Source: Lachnospiraceae bacterium (GTDB taxonomy: Bacteria > Bacillota > Clostridia > Lachnospirales > Lachnospiraceae). From it: a stretch of DNA of 64,000 nt. Below, in pieces: positions 44,929 through 55,100 of this stretch. The number at the start of each line of letters is the position of its first letter. Within the stretch, counting starts at the first letter, position 1. The position numbers and the translations under genes were made by a program. The stretch spans positions 1 to 64,000 of the forward strand of contig JAAVHZ010000032.1 of assembly GCA_014799465.1 (NCBI GenBank), given 5' to 3'. The notes under the pieces are model-generated. The model was not told where the DNA came from and did not search any database. It saw nothing but the letters and a program-made list of their open reading frames with translations.

Positions 44929-45607
44929 TTACACATTCTCTATCTCCTGTATATTCGCCATAAACGCATCCACTATCTTCGGGTCAAAATGACTGCATGA
45001 ACCTTCCAATATTATATTCCTTGACTTTTCTTTTGAAAATCCTTCCTTATAGCTCCTCTTTGACCGAAGTGCATCGTATACATCTGCAATAGCCATAATA
45101 CGTGCACAAAGCGGAATCTCATCACCTTTTAATCCACACGGATAACCTGTACCATTCCACTTTTCATGATGACAATGTGCCATAATCCCTCGCAATACAC
45201 AGATACTCATTCCCTTCCACTTCTGTAAGAGTTTCCTCTATTATTTCTGCTCCCATACTCGGATGTGTTTTTATCACATCAAGCTCTTCATCAGTAAGCT
45301 TACCCTGTTTTCTCAGAATATCATCCGGTATAGATATCTTTCCTATATCATGCAGTGGTGCGGCATCTATAATCTTCGAAGCATATTCATCTGTCAAAAT
45401 ACCTTTATAATCAGGAGACTTTTGGAGTTCCTTCACAATTATCTCCACATACGCACTGGTTCTTTTTATATGTAATCCGGTAACACCATCTCTCGCCTCT
45501 ATCATATTTGCAAAGCTGGCTATTACAGAATGTTGTATCTTCACTATCTCTCTTGTCTTTTCAGATACATTTCTTTGAAACCCTAAAGGAATAATGATAT
45601 GCCCCTT
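44929..45607 (-). pseudogene. HD-GYP domain gene, truncated by an IS and frameshifted
   Basis: The reading frame comes out of the IS boundary at about 45607 (GHIIIPLGFQRNVSEKTREI) and continues to ARDYGTLSS with a stop at 45164. The HD-GYP sequence then resumes one frame over (MAHCHHEKWNGTGYPCGLKG) to 44929. Removing one T near 45184-45186 would join them. The first half holds HDIGKISIPDDIL, the second the GYP motif, so before the shift this was a plausible c-di-GMP phosphodiesterase domain. The N-terminal part is missing, replaced by the IS3 element. Confidence 0.8.
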
Positions 45608-45682
45608 GTAAAGTAGACAGATGAAATATCTAAAATTTAGTGCAGATGATGCCTACATTTCGATTTGGAGTGTAGGCATTTT

Positions 45683-46648
45683 CTATGCACACCATTTCTC
45701 TTTATATTTGTTTATTCGTTTGTTTTCTGGAATAGGATATTCTATTGGCATATCAGAAGCTAGTGCTTCCTGCCGCACTTCTAATGGTGTTTTGCAGTGA
45801 TATCTGTCCTGCGGACGTTCTTCACTGTAAAAACGCAGGTAATCTTTGATGGCATATCTTAATGAAGCCTCATCTGTTATTTTATACATCTGATACATTT
45901 CGGTTTTAATAATCCCCCAGAACCCTTCTGTTGGTCCGTTATCAATGCAGTGTCCAACCCTGGACATGGATTGCTCCATTTCCTGTTTTTCAAGTTTCCT
46001 CTTAAACAGCCTGCTGGTGTACTGGAATCCACGGTCTGAATGAAAAACCGGCTTGGCATCGGGATTACCAGCAATTGCCTTATCAAATGTTTTAAATACT
46101 AATCTGCTATCATTTCTTGAACTGACAACATATGCTACAGGATACCTGTCATATAAATCTATAATGGCACTTAAATACAGTTTCTTTTTATCGCAGGGAA
46201 CTTTAAATTCTGTTACATCAGTAGTCCATTTTTGATTAGGGGCAGATGCATAAAAATCCCTTTGAAGTATATTTTCTGCCGCTTCATCAGGCTTTGCATA
46301 ACCATACTTTTTCTTCTTTTTGCGTATAACTGAATGTATTCCCAGTTTTTTCATAATCCTGTGCACTCTGTTTTTGCTATACTGTGTGTGATTGAAATGG
46401 TTGATCCATGATGTCATTCTCCGATATCCTAAGATATGGTGAAAGCGTTCGTCATACTCCCTGATGATTTCTGCAAGTTTGATATTCTCAAGTTCCTCAT
46501 CCGGCACTGCTCTATGCAGCCATTTATAATAAGCCGCTCTTGATATCTCAAGGTGTCCGCACATCCATTCTATACTCCATTTCTTCTCTGTATGGAAATG
46601 CCTGATTGTCAAATATTTTGATTCATGACGTACTTTTCCAAGCCTCAC
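45683..46648 (-). CDS. IS3-family transposase OrfB (DDE integrase)
   Basis: 321 residues. The HTH_21-like N-terminus (EWMCGHLEISRAAYYKWLHR) is followed by an rve integrase core with the catalytic triad TTDVTEF (D), FHSDRGFQYTS (D) and EGFWGIIKTE (E). The final YSEERPQDRYHCKTPLEVR is typical. The start (GTG 46648) overlaps the OrfA stop by four bases. The gene is intact, so the element may still supply transposase if OrfA works. Confidence 0.93.
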   Translation of the reverse strand: MRLGKVRHESKYLTIRHFHTEKKWSIEWMCGHLEISRAAYYKWLHRAVPDEELENIKLAEIIREYDERFHHILGYRRMTSWINHFNHTQYSKNRVHRIMKKLGIHSVIRKKKKKYGYAKPDEAAENILQRDFYASAPNQKWTTDVTEFKVPCDKKKLYLSAIIDLYDRYPVAYVVSSRNDSRLVFKTFDKAIAGNPDAKPVFHSDRGFQYTSRLFKRKLEKQEMEQSMSRVGHCIDNGPTEGFWGIIKTEMYQMYKITDEASLRYAIKDYLRFYSEERPQDRYHCKTPLEVRQEALASDMPIEYPIPENKRINKYKEKWCA

Positions 46649-47409
46649 ATCCTTTCGAATTCTTTCACTTTTTTTAACAGTTCTACTACCATGTCCTTTT
46701 CTTCCAGCCGGCGTTTTAACCGTAGATTTTCACGCCTTAAGCGTTCCAGTTCATCTACTTCATCATCTGGTTTGTGATGTCCCCGCTTATCTGTTAATCC
46801 GTCTTCACCATTAACATCATATTTCTTGACCCAGGAATAAACCTGGCTGTAGGAAACATCATACTTTGCTGCCGTACTCTTATAATCACGGTTATGATTG
46901 ATGCAATAAGTGACAATCTCCCTGCGCTCTTCAAAAGTTGTTTTCCTTCGTGCTTCTGCCATATAGACCTCCTGTTTCGGATCATAATCCTTAAGTTCTC
47001 TATTGGCATTATACTTCAAAATCCATCTTCTGAAAACCTCAGTTCCAGAGATGCCGTATTTGGCGGTAATGTCCAGGTATCTCGTCTTCATATGAACATG
47101 CGGAGAAGTTCCAGAGATGCCGTATTTGGCGGTAATGTCCAGGATGGAACCTTTCCCGGCAAGGTATTCCTCAACAGCCCGGATTTTTAATTCGGAGGAG
47201 TAACTTTTGTTATGCCGGGAATTGATAAAAGCCGCAGAACCCATTGCCATATACTTGGCAACCCACTCATTTAGTGATGAGGAGGAATGGTTTTTCGTAT
47301 TGTATGTTATTCCATACTTTTCACAAACTTGGGCTGCCGAATATTTTCCGGACAGAAAATCTTCGCATGCCCGTATTTTAAGTTCTGATGAATACTTTGG
47401 TTTGGACAT
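46645..47409 (-). CDS. IS3-family transposase OrfA with an in-frame 66-bp insertion
   Basis: 254 residues with successive helix-turn-helix units (YSSELKIRACEDFLSGKYSA, YSSELKIRAVEEYLAGKGSI, TFEERREIVTYCINHNRDY) and a leucine-zipper-like end (ELERLRRENLRLKRRLEEKD). A 37-bp segment occurs twice (47041-47077 and 47107-47143), 66 bases apart, so DITAKYGISGT is repeated with an odd 11-residue linker containing SPHVHMKTRY. This breaks one HTH and may inactivate binding. GAGGTG before the ATG lies in a terminal hairpin arm. Confidence 0.85.
   Translation of the reverse strand: MSKPKYSSELKIRACEDFLSGKYSAAQVCEKYGITYNTKNHSSSSLNEWVAKYMAMGSAAFINSRHNKSYSSELKIRAVEEYLAGKGSILDITAKYGISGTSPHVHMKTRYLDITAKYGISGTEVFRRWILKYNANRELKDYDPKQEVYMAEARRKTTFEERREIVTYCINHNRDYKSTAAKYDVSYSQVYSWVKKYDVNGEDGLTDKRGHHKPDDEVDELERLRRENLRLKRRLEEKDMVVELLKKVKEFERM
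47041..47143 (-). repeat. 37-bp direct repeat inside OrfA
   Basis: Identical 37-bp copies at 47041-47077 and 47107-47143, with 29 unrelated bases between. The total offset of 66 bases keeps the frame. Confidence 0.9.
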
Positions 47410-47416
47410 AAAAACA

Positions 47417-47460
47417 CCTCTTAAGTAGACTTTGGTTATTTGCCCTGTCTACTTAAGAGG
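47417..47460 (-). promoter_or_regulatory. perfect 14-bp hairpin covering the OrfA ribosome site
   Basis: CCTCTTAAGTAGAC (47417-47430) and its exact complement (47447-47460) flank a 16-base loop at the right end of the IS. The arm nearest OrfA contains the GAGG of its ribosome site, so any transcript entering from outside would fold and hide it. Confidence 0.75.
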
Positions 47461-47478
47461 TATCATATCATAAGCTCA

Positions 47479-48693
47479 TTACACATCATTTTCCATGCTC
47501 ATATCTATACCATACACCTTCAAAAGCTCGGGATAACATTTTTTAAAAACCTCAACTGCTTCCGGTGCAAACTGCCTCCCACTCTGGCTTATTATCTCAT
47601 TATATACATCCTGATAAGACCATCCTTTCTTATATGACCTTGGGGACAGTAATGCATCAAATACATCTAACACCGCAACATACCTTGAATAATATTCTAT
47701 ATCATCACCTTTAATATGATGATATCCTGTTCCATCCCATCTCTCATGATGATAAAATGCAATATTTCTTGCCATCTCCATAATTCTTCCCGGAGTATTC
47801 AAAAGCAGCTTACGTCCCTCATCTGTATGTTGTTTTACAATCTCATACTCTTCGTCAGTTAACCTTGTTGTCTTTTCTATAAGATAATTAGGAATCATAA
47901 GCTTACCAACATCATGGAGCATGGATGCCACACTGAAATATTCACATTCCAGTTCATCTTCACATATATATTTACCAAATATTTTTGCACACTCGGATAC
48001 CCTTTTTATATGGGAACCGGTCTGTGATGAACTGTATTCAGAAATATTTGCAATGGCATACACCAGTTCTTCCTGACTTCTTCTCATTTCATCATGGCTA
48101 GCCTCAAGATTTACTGAATTATAATAAATCTGGTTTACATACTCATTAGACCTTTTAATTGACATGTATTCAATAATAGCCACAACTGTATAAAACAGTG
48201 CTAATGGCAGTATTCCTTTGTAAACAACTGATTCAAATGTCAGACGTGTCTCACCTGAATCTACAGCAAGCCATATACTTGCAATATTACTTATTATTAT
48301 AGAAACATATGTAAGCACTACCGTAAATATATACAGTACTATATCTGCATAAAATGATGCTATAACCATGGGTAACACAAATGCTATAACGGCATGATAT
48401 GTAAAAAATGAATATAACACTGTTACTGCCAATAATATACATATAACTATTCCATAACGCAAAGTTGTAGTTTTGTGCTTAAGTTTATTTATAAGAACAC
48501 ATGGTACACATAAAAATATAACAGTTATAAAACAACATATAAATGTAAGATATTTATTCACATTAAATAGAATATCAAGATAATTAAGCAGACATACTGC
48601 TAAAACAACTGCTGCTGCAATCTCTGAAGCTTTTGCAATAATCTCATCAGCTTCTATATCATTCTTTTTTTCGTACTCTTTCCAATTTACCAA
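47479..48693 (-). CDS. membrane HD-GYP protein
   Basis: 404 residues. Six or seven hydrophobic helices (about 25-185) and an HD-GYP domain (about 205-390). The metal-binding part is intact: ASMLHDVGKLMIPNYLIEKT, HTDEGRKLL and AFYHHERWDGTGY. The GYP motif itself reads GYH (DGTGYHHIKGDD), so the third residue is changed; cleavage of c-di-GMP is still plausible since metals are bound by the HD residues. The start is 39 bases after the degenerate GGDEF gene, so both are transcribed together. Confidence 0.87.
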   Translation of the reverse strand: MVNWKEYEKKNDIEADEIIAKASEIAAAVVLAVCLLNYLDILFNVNKYLTFICCFITVIFLCVPCVLINKLKHKTTTLRYGIVICILLAVTVLYSFFTYHAVIAFVLPMVIASFYADIVLYIFTVVLTYVSIIISNIASIWLAVDSGETRLTFESVVYKGILPLALFYTVVAIIEYMSIKRSNEYVNQIYYNSVNLEASHDEMRRSQEELVYAIANISEYSSSQTGSHIKRVSECAKIFGKYICEDELECEYFSVASMLHDVGKLMIPNYLIEKTTRLTDEEYEIVKQHTDEGRKLLLNTPGRIMEMARNIAFYHHERWDGTGYHHIKGDDIEYYSRYVAVLDVFDALLSPRSYKKGWSYQDVYNEIISQSGRQFAPEAVEVFKKCYPELLKVYGIDMSMENDV

Positions 48694-48732
48694 ACTCCAA
48701 TCCCTCCATAAAGTTAAATATTTGACTGAAGC

Positions 48733-50013
48733 TTAATTAGTAAAATATGAATTTCCACCCTTTTTTACCGCTTCTGTTAATGCAGATTCACAGTTTTTCA
48801 ATAACCTGGATATATCCGTTTTTCCGTCTACTATTGTAGCTCCGATACTGCAGTGAATCCGGCTTGTAATATGTTCCTCTACATATGGGAAACTTGTAAC
48901 ATCCAAAACCCTTTTTACAAGCCCATCAAGTTCATTTCTGTCTTCCCTTTCTGACAGGTATAGTATAAAGCAGTCTTCCCCAAAACGTCCAAACACATCT
49001 TTTGGCTCAATTACCCCTAACACATTCTCAACTATTTTACTCAAAATATAGTCTCCTGTCAGCCTTCCATATGTATCATTAATATCTTTCAAATCATCCA
49101 CATCTATCAAAAGCATGGCATTCTTATCAGCAGACTGTACTTTTGATAAATATTTCTCAATGAGGTGTTCACTATAGCTTCTGTTCCATATAAGAGTCAA
49201 ATCGTCTGTTCTTGCCATCATCTTATTTTCCAGCATTTCGGTTTTTTCTTCATCTATATCCTTGAACAGCATATACATTTCCTTGACATTTGAATTATTT
49301 TCATTTGGAACAATAAGAAGAATCAGCTTTACCCATACATATCCTTTAACCTCATTTTTAACCCTGAACTCACTTTCTACCATGTACTGATGTTTCTGAA
49401 TCCTTTTAGCAAGATCCAAATCCCTGAACATATCAAGACATTCCCCATCATCAGGATGTACACACTCATCTAAAAAGCTCCAGAACCACTGATCAATGGT
49501 TATAAAATACTTGTTCATATTAAAAAGTTTTCTATATTCATTATGATCATAACGAAATGTATTATTAAGACAGCTATACTCCAAAATCACATCAAACACT
49601 TCATGCATTACTTCTCTGTACTTATTGTCTTTCTTCTGATTTTCTGCCATAAATGCATTCAAAAGCTTATCTTCACCTGCATCTATTGGTGTCATATGTA
49701 CGTAGAAAAAACGAACTTCACCATCTTTATTCATACAATGTACAGATGCATCTACAAGGGTTTCACTTTCCTCATCACATTTATTAATTATAAGTCTTGC
49801 AGATATTATACAGCTCTTATCATCAATCTTAACAATATCATAATGTTCCTCTTCTAAAAGATAACTCCCTACCCAATTTGGATTAGTGACTCCTATCAGA
49901 TACACTTGCTTATTCTCACATGCATTCAGCAAAAAATTTATATTTTTGTCAAACCAGTAAGAATGCATGGCTTCTTTTACTTTTTCTACGGATTTTTGAT
50001 AAAAATCTCCCAT
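48733..50013 (-). CDS. PAS-like/degenerate GGDEF protein
   Basis: 426 residues from ATG 50013 (AAGGAG upstream); longer forms would run into ilvA. Residues about 150-270 look like a PAS fold (FDVILEYSCLNNTFRYD, FRVKNEVKGYVWVKL). Residues about 280-425 are GGDEF-like (AMLLIDVDDLKDINDTYG), but the signature is RFGEDCFILYL rather than RxGGDEF, so cyclase activity is doubtful. It may act as a GTP or c-di-GMP sensor, or regulate the HD-GYP protein encoded downstream. No membrane segment. Confidence 0.8.
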   Translation of the reverse strand: MGDFYQKSVEKVKEAMHSYWFDKNINFLLNACENKQVYLIGVTNPNWVGSYLLEEEHYDIVKIDDKSCIISARLIINKCDEESETLVDASVHCMNKDGEVRFFYVHMTPIDAGEDKLLNAFMAENQKKDNKYREVMHEVFDVILEYSCLNNTFRYDHNEYRKLFNMNKYFITIDQWFWSFLDECVHPDDGECLDMFRDLDLAKRIQKHQYMVESEFRVKNEVKGYVWVKLILLIVPNENNSNVKEMYMLFKDIDEEKTEMLENKMMARTDDLTLIWNRSYSEHLIEKYLSKVQSADKNAMLLIDVDDLKDINDTYGRLTGDYILSKIVENVLGVIEPKDVFGRFGEDCFILYLSEREDRNELDGLVKRVLDVTSFPYVEEHITSRIHCSIGATIVDGKTDISRLLKNCESALTEAVKKGGNSYFTN

Positions 50014-50035
50014 ATCAGCCACTCCTTTCAACACC

Positions 50036-51247
50036 CTACAGATTAGGTCGCGTAACTTTCGGCTTATAACCTTTTTCCTCAAGTGCTTTAACAATCTGTT
50101 CCTTATGCTCGTTGCCAAACGCCTCTATAGTAATTCTAAGTTCTACTGCTGCGTTCCTGTTAATACTTACAAACTGGTTATGCTCTAATTTTACCACATT
50201 TCCCTGCTGTTTTGCTATAACATTTGAAACTTTTCCTAATTCACCCGGTTTATCCGGCAAAAGAACTGATACTGTAAATATTCTGCCTCTTTCTATAAGA
50301 CCATGCTGTAGTGTTGAAGACATGGTAATAATATCCATATTACCTCCGCTGAGGATTGATACTACCTTCTTCCCCTTACATTCAAGATGCTTTAACGCAG
50401 CTACAGTAAGCAGACCCGAATTTTCCACTACCATTTTATGATTTTCTACCATATCAAGGAATGCTACTATAAGTTCCTCATCTTTAATGGTTATAATTCC
50501 GTCTATATTTTCCTGAATATATGGAAAAATATTACTTCCCGGTGTCTTTACCGCAGTACCGTCAGCAATCGTAGTTACCGAATCAAGTGTTGTAACCTCT
50601 CCATTATTTAATGATGCCCTCATACAGTCGGCTCCTGCCGGCTCTACTCCGATAACTTTTACATTAGGATTCAGCAGTTTTGTAAGTGTACTTATACCTG
50701 TTGCAAGACCGCCCCCGCCAATAGGTACTAAAATATAATCAACTGTTGGAAGTTCCTTAAATATTTCCATGGCTATTGTTCCCTGTCCTGTAGCAACATC
50801 CAAATCATCGAATGGATGTATAAATGTATATCCATTCTCTTCTGCCAGCTTATATGCATATTCGCAGGCTTCATCATATACATCTCCGTAAAGTATAACC
50901 TCAGCACCATAATTTTTTGTTCTGTTTACTTTCATTAAAGGCGTTGTAGTAGGCATTACAATAGTTGCCTTTGCATTATACAGTTTTGCCGCATATGCCA
51001 CTCCCTGTGCATGATTTCCTGCCGATGCCGTTATCAGTCCTTTTTCCCTTTCCTCTTCTGAAAGCGTGCTTATTTTATAATAAGCTCCACGCACCTTATA
51101 AGCTCCCGTAAACTGCATATTTTCCGGCTTCAGGTATACCTTATTACCTGTCTGTTCTGACAGATAGTCACTATATACAAGATTTGTCTTAAGTATTACT
51201 TTTTTGACAACTTCTGTTGCTTCCTCGAATTTCTCTAATGTCAACAT
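50036..51247 (-). CDS. ilvA: threonine ammonia-lyase
   Basis: 403 residues from ATG 51247, behind GGAGG. A PLP enzyme; K51 in FTGAYKVRGAYYKIS binds PLP, with SAGNHAQGVAYAAKLYNAKA and PIGGGGLATGI as further signatures. The C-terminal 75 residues form an ACT-like domain (TVSVLLPDKPGELGKVSNVI). Deaminates threonine to 2-oxobutanoate. The single ACT-like domain and length point to the catabolic/short type, as often seen in Clostridia, though a role in isoleucine synthesis is possible. It is transcribed with ftsY upstream. Confidence 0.93.
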   Translation of the reverse strand: MLTLEKFEEATEVVKKVILKTNLVYSDYLSEQTGNKVYLKPENMQFTGAYKVRGAYYKISTLSEEEREKGLITASAGNHAQGVAYAAKLYNAKATIVMPTTTPLMKVNRTKNYGAEVILYGDVYDEACEYAYKLAEENGYTFIHPFDDLDVATGQGTIAMEIFKELPTVDYILVPIGGGGLATGISTLTKLLNPNVKVIGVEPAGADCMRASLNNGEVTTLDSVTTIADGTAVKTPGSNIFPYIQENIDGIITIKDEELIVAFLDMVENHKMVVENSGLLTVAALKHLECKGKKVVSILSGGNMDIITMSSTLQHGLIERGRIFTVSVLLPDKPGELGKVSNVIAKQQGNVVKLEHNQFVSINRNAAVELRITIEAFGNEHKEQIVKALEEKGYKPKVTRPNL

Positions 51248-51260
51248 AATTTCCTCCATT

Positions 51261-52193
51261 CTATTTACTAACATCAAATAATGCATCTACAAATTCATCT
51301 TCATTAAACTTCTGCAGATCATCTATCTGCTCACCAATACCAATATATTTTACAGGTATTCCAAGTTCTGACTGTATGGCAATGGCTATACCGCCCTTTG
51401 CCGTTCCATCAAGCTTTGTAAGGATTATGCCTGTAATGTCTGTACATTCCATAAACTGCCTTGCCTGAACAAGTGCATTCTGACCTGTGGTTCCATCAAG
51501 TACCACTAGATTTTCCCTATATGCATCACTATATTCCTTTTCTATAATTCTGTCAATCTTCTTAAGTTCTTCCATAAGATTCTTCTTATTATGAAGTCTT
51601 CCCGCAGTATCACATAGCAGCACATCTGCCTTCCTTGATTTTGAAGCCGCTATGGCATCATATATGACTGCTGCCGGATCTGAACCTTCCTGCTGGGCAA
51701 TTATATCTACTCCTGCTCTGTTTGACCACTCTGTAAGCTGCTCTATTGCCGCTGCACGAAATGTGTCTGCTGCTGCCATTACAACTTTCTTTCCCTGACC
51801 TTTGAGTTGACCCGCCAGCTTACCTACAGATGTTGTTTTTCCTACTCCGTTCACACCGATTACAAGTACTATTGATTTACGATTTTCGAACTCATACGCA
51901 TTTTCACCAAGACGCATCTGCTCTTTTATGCTGCTTATCAATAATTCTTTACATTCGGATGGTTCTTTTATTTTATTTTCTTTTACTTTTATCTTAAGAT
52001 TCTCTATTATTTTATCAGTGGTATTCACTCCTATATCACCCATTATAAGTGTCTCTTCTATTTCTTCATAAAAGTCCTCATCAATACTTGAAAAACCACT
52101 GAATATAGAATCTATTCCTGATACTATATTATCCCTTGTCTTACTTAAACCTGATACCAGCTTACGAAAAAATCCTTTCTTTTCTTCACTCAT
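51261..52193 (-). CDS. ftsY: signal recognition particle receptor FtsY
   Basis: 310 residues from ATG 52193 (GGAGG seven bases upstream), overlapping the smc stop by eight bases. An NG-domain SRP GTPase: [44 protein letters not shown] and [10 protein letters not shown]. It docks ribosome-SRP complexes to the membrane. The acidic A domain is very short, as is usual in Firmicutes. Confidence 0.96.
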   Translation of the reverse strand: MSEEKKGFFRKLVSGLSKTRDNIVSGIDSIFSGFSSIDEDFYEEIEETLIMGDIGVNTTDKIIENLKIKVKENKIKEPSECKELLISSIKEQMRLGENAYEFENRKSIVLVIGVNGVGKTTSVGKLAGQLKGQGKKVVMAAADTFRAAAIEQLTEWSNRAGVDIIAQQEGSDPAAVIYDAIAASKSRKADVLLCDTAGRLHNKKNLMEELKKIDRIIEKEYSDAYRENLVVLDGTTGQNALVQARQFMECTDITGIILTKLDGTAKGGIAIAIQSELGIPVKYIGIGEQIDDLQKFNEDEFVDALFDVSK

Positions 52194-55100
52194 TTTTTTC
52201 CTCCAATTCATTTTCCAAAAGATTTACAGATACAAGTGTTGATACACCTTTCTCCTGCATTGTAATACCATACAGTCTGTCAGCCGATTCCATAGTTCCT
52301 TTTCTATGTGTTATAACTATGAACTGTGTATGTTCTGTTAATTTGTGAAGATAGCTTGCATACCTCCACACATTAGAATCATCAAGTGCTGCTTCTATTT
52401 CATCCAAAAGACAGAACGGGGAAGGTTTAAGATTCTGTATTGCAAACAGCAGTGCTATTGCCGTAAGTGCTTTTTCACCACCGGAAAGCTGCATCATATT
52501 CTGCAGTTTTTTGCCGGGTGGCTGTGAAATTATAGTTATCCCCGCTTCAAGTATATCTTCTTCCTCATTTAGGCTTATAGTTCCCTTTCCACCACCGAAT
52601 AATTCTTTAAATACCTTATCAAATTCTTTGGCAATCTCGGCAAACTTTTCTCTGAACTGATTTCTCATACCCGTATCCAGTTCTTCTATAATCTTAATAA
52701 GCGACTGCTCTGCCGTTACCAGATCATCATGCTGTGTCTTTAAAAATGTATATCTCTCAAGTACATTTTTATAATCCTCTATTGCATTTACATTTACATC
52801 ACCAAGTCCCCTTATTTCACTCTTAAGTGAAGATATTTTTTTCTTCATTTCAGAAGGATTGTCAAGTTTTTCATTCTTAAGTTCAAGTGCAGCCGTAAAC
52901 GTCAGCTCATACTCATTCCACATATAATTAATCTGTGACTCATTACTTTCTTCCAGCTTTTCTTTCTGTGATGACAGCCTAAATAATTCCTTATCCAGTG
53001 ATGACATTTTTTCATTAAGTTCTTCACGTCTGTTGAAAAATTCTTTATGCTCTTTAGTATGCTGTTCTTTCTCTTCATTAAGGCTTTCAATCTCTTTAGC
53101 AAGCTCTTTGTTTTGTATGACTGCCTTATCCAGTGATGCTTTTATCTCTTCTATCTGATGTTTTCTTTCACTCATCTGATTTTCAGATTCTTTTTCACTA
53201 ATCTCCAGAGATTTTAATTCTTCTGTAAGCTTATCAATCTCAGCATTTGTTCTTTCAATATTTTCATTTAAGAAACTGTTCTTTTGTTTTAATCCGGCAC
53301 ATTTAAGGTTAAACTCTTCCACCTTTTTATTCTGCTGTTCTTCATTTTCCCTTTGCTTTTCTATCTGGTTATTAAGGTCTTGGATTTTTTCCTCTAAAGA
53401 CTTGTTAAGGTCTTCATATGTTTTAAGTTCCGAATCAAGCTCGTAATGATTCTCCTTAATATCTGTTATCTGTGAAAGAATTTCATTATTCTCCCTTTCA
53501 AAATCGGCAAACATATTAAGTATTTCCTGTTTTCTCTCTCCTGCCTGATTGAGATTCATTTTGACAGTGTTCTGAAGAAGATATTGTTCCTGTATAACCT
53601 TACGGACTGCCTCCGCCTCACTTACAAGTTTTACCTTTTTATTTTTCAAAATATCAGACTGCCTGTCCATATCTTTTATAATATCAGAAATTTCCCTTAT
53701 ACTCTTATCTAACTCTTCTATTTCCCTGCGTCTTCCAAGCAGATTACTCTGATTCCTAAATGCACCTCCGGTCATTGAGCCTCCCGGATTTACAAGTTCT
53801 CCTTCAAGTGTTACTATTCTTAATGTTCTGTTATACTTTCTGGAAAGACTTAATGCATTATCAATATTATCTGTAACAATTATTCTTCCAAGAAGATATT
53901 TTGCTATCGCCTCATATTCCGGCTTTATCTTTACAAGGTCGCTTGCAAGACCTACTACACCTTTCTCGCTTAATGCCCTTTCATTGTTAAAACCTGTTCT
54001 GTTGGCAATACTGCTTAACGGAAGAAATGTTGCTCTTCCGAATTTATTTTTCTTTAAATATTCTATAAGAGATTTTGCCGTTGTTTCATTATCTGTTACG
54101 ATATTTTGGATATTACCTCCAAGTGATGTTTCTACTGCAACCTCGTACTTTTTTTCAGTCTGAATTATATCAGCCACCACTCCGATAATGCCTTTATATG
54201 TATCTTTTACCTCCATTACTTTTCTTATACTGTTTCCATAACCTTCATACCGCTCGGTTATATTTTTCAATGACTCGAGCCTTGAAGTCTCCATGTGATA
54301 TTTCTTCTGATTTTCTTCTCTTTTTCTTGAAATCTCTGTCTGTTCCTTTGTGATTCCATCTATTTCACTATTTATTGATTCAGATTTATCTGTCAATACA
54401 ATTATTTCATCACTGACATTCTTCAGTTCTTCTTCAAGTTCCTTTATAGTCTCTTCCTGTATTGCTTTGTCACTTGAAGACTTTAAAAGTTTTTGAGTTA
54501 TCTCAGATTTTCTTATGGTAATCTGCTCCATCATGGTATCATATCGCTGCATCTTAGCCTGTGTCTCTGATTTTTGATTCAGCAGTTCTATAATCTCACT
54601 CTTGGCATCTTCCACTTGTTCACTAAGATTTTGTATTTTTAAAGTAATCTGCTCTAATGAAGAATTTTCCCTTGAGTATACACTATCTGACTCATTCAGA
54701 ATCTTCAGATTATCTTCTTTTTCTTTTTCGTATCTGCCTTTCTCTTCTTCATATGAAGACATAGACTCTTCTATTGCCTTTACCCTTGATTTATAATGTT
54801 CATTATTCTGCTTTGAAGAATTTATCTGTTCTTCTAAGATTTTAATTTCACTTTCCTGCTTTTCTTTGAAAATACTGTTCTGATTAAGAGAATTCTTCTT
54901 TTCTTCCAAACGCTCTGTCAGACCTTCTATGTATTTTTCTATTTCTTCATAGTCTGTTTTTGTCTTTTCGTATGCCTTTCTTGTATCTTCCAAATCATTT
55001 CCGGCAATTTCCATATTTTCCTGAACTGATTTTAACTTTTCCTCTATAGCAGTTATCTCATTAAGAAAAAGATTAATATCATATGTCTTTAACTCTTCTT

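Larger units (their letters stand above)
45602..47461 (-). mobile_element. IS3-family insertion sequence
   Basis: About 1.86 kb with an orfA/orfB pair. The left end (GTAAAGTAGACAG at about 45608-45620) and the right end (CTGTCTACTTAAG at about 47445-47456, reversed) are imperfect inverted repeats sharing AAGTAGACAG. The outer limits are uncertain by a few bases, and I could not define a target duplication. It interrupts or replaces the N-terminal part of the HD-GYP gene on its left; the sequence on the right is the end of a different HD-GYP gene, so DNA has probably been lost. Confidence 0.85.

Noticed and set aside
48733..50118. Longer form of the degenerate GGDEF protein starting at 50118
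   Set aside because: It would overlap the end of ilvA by over 80 bases and its added residues are basic and unlike the family; ATG 50013 has AAGGAG.
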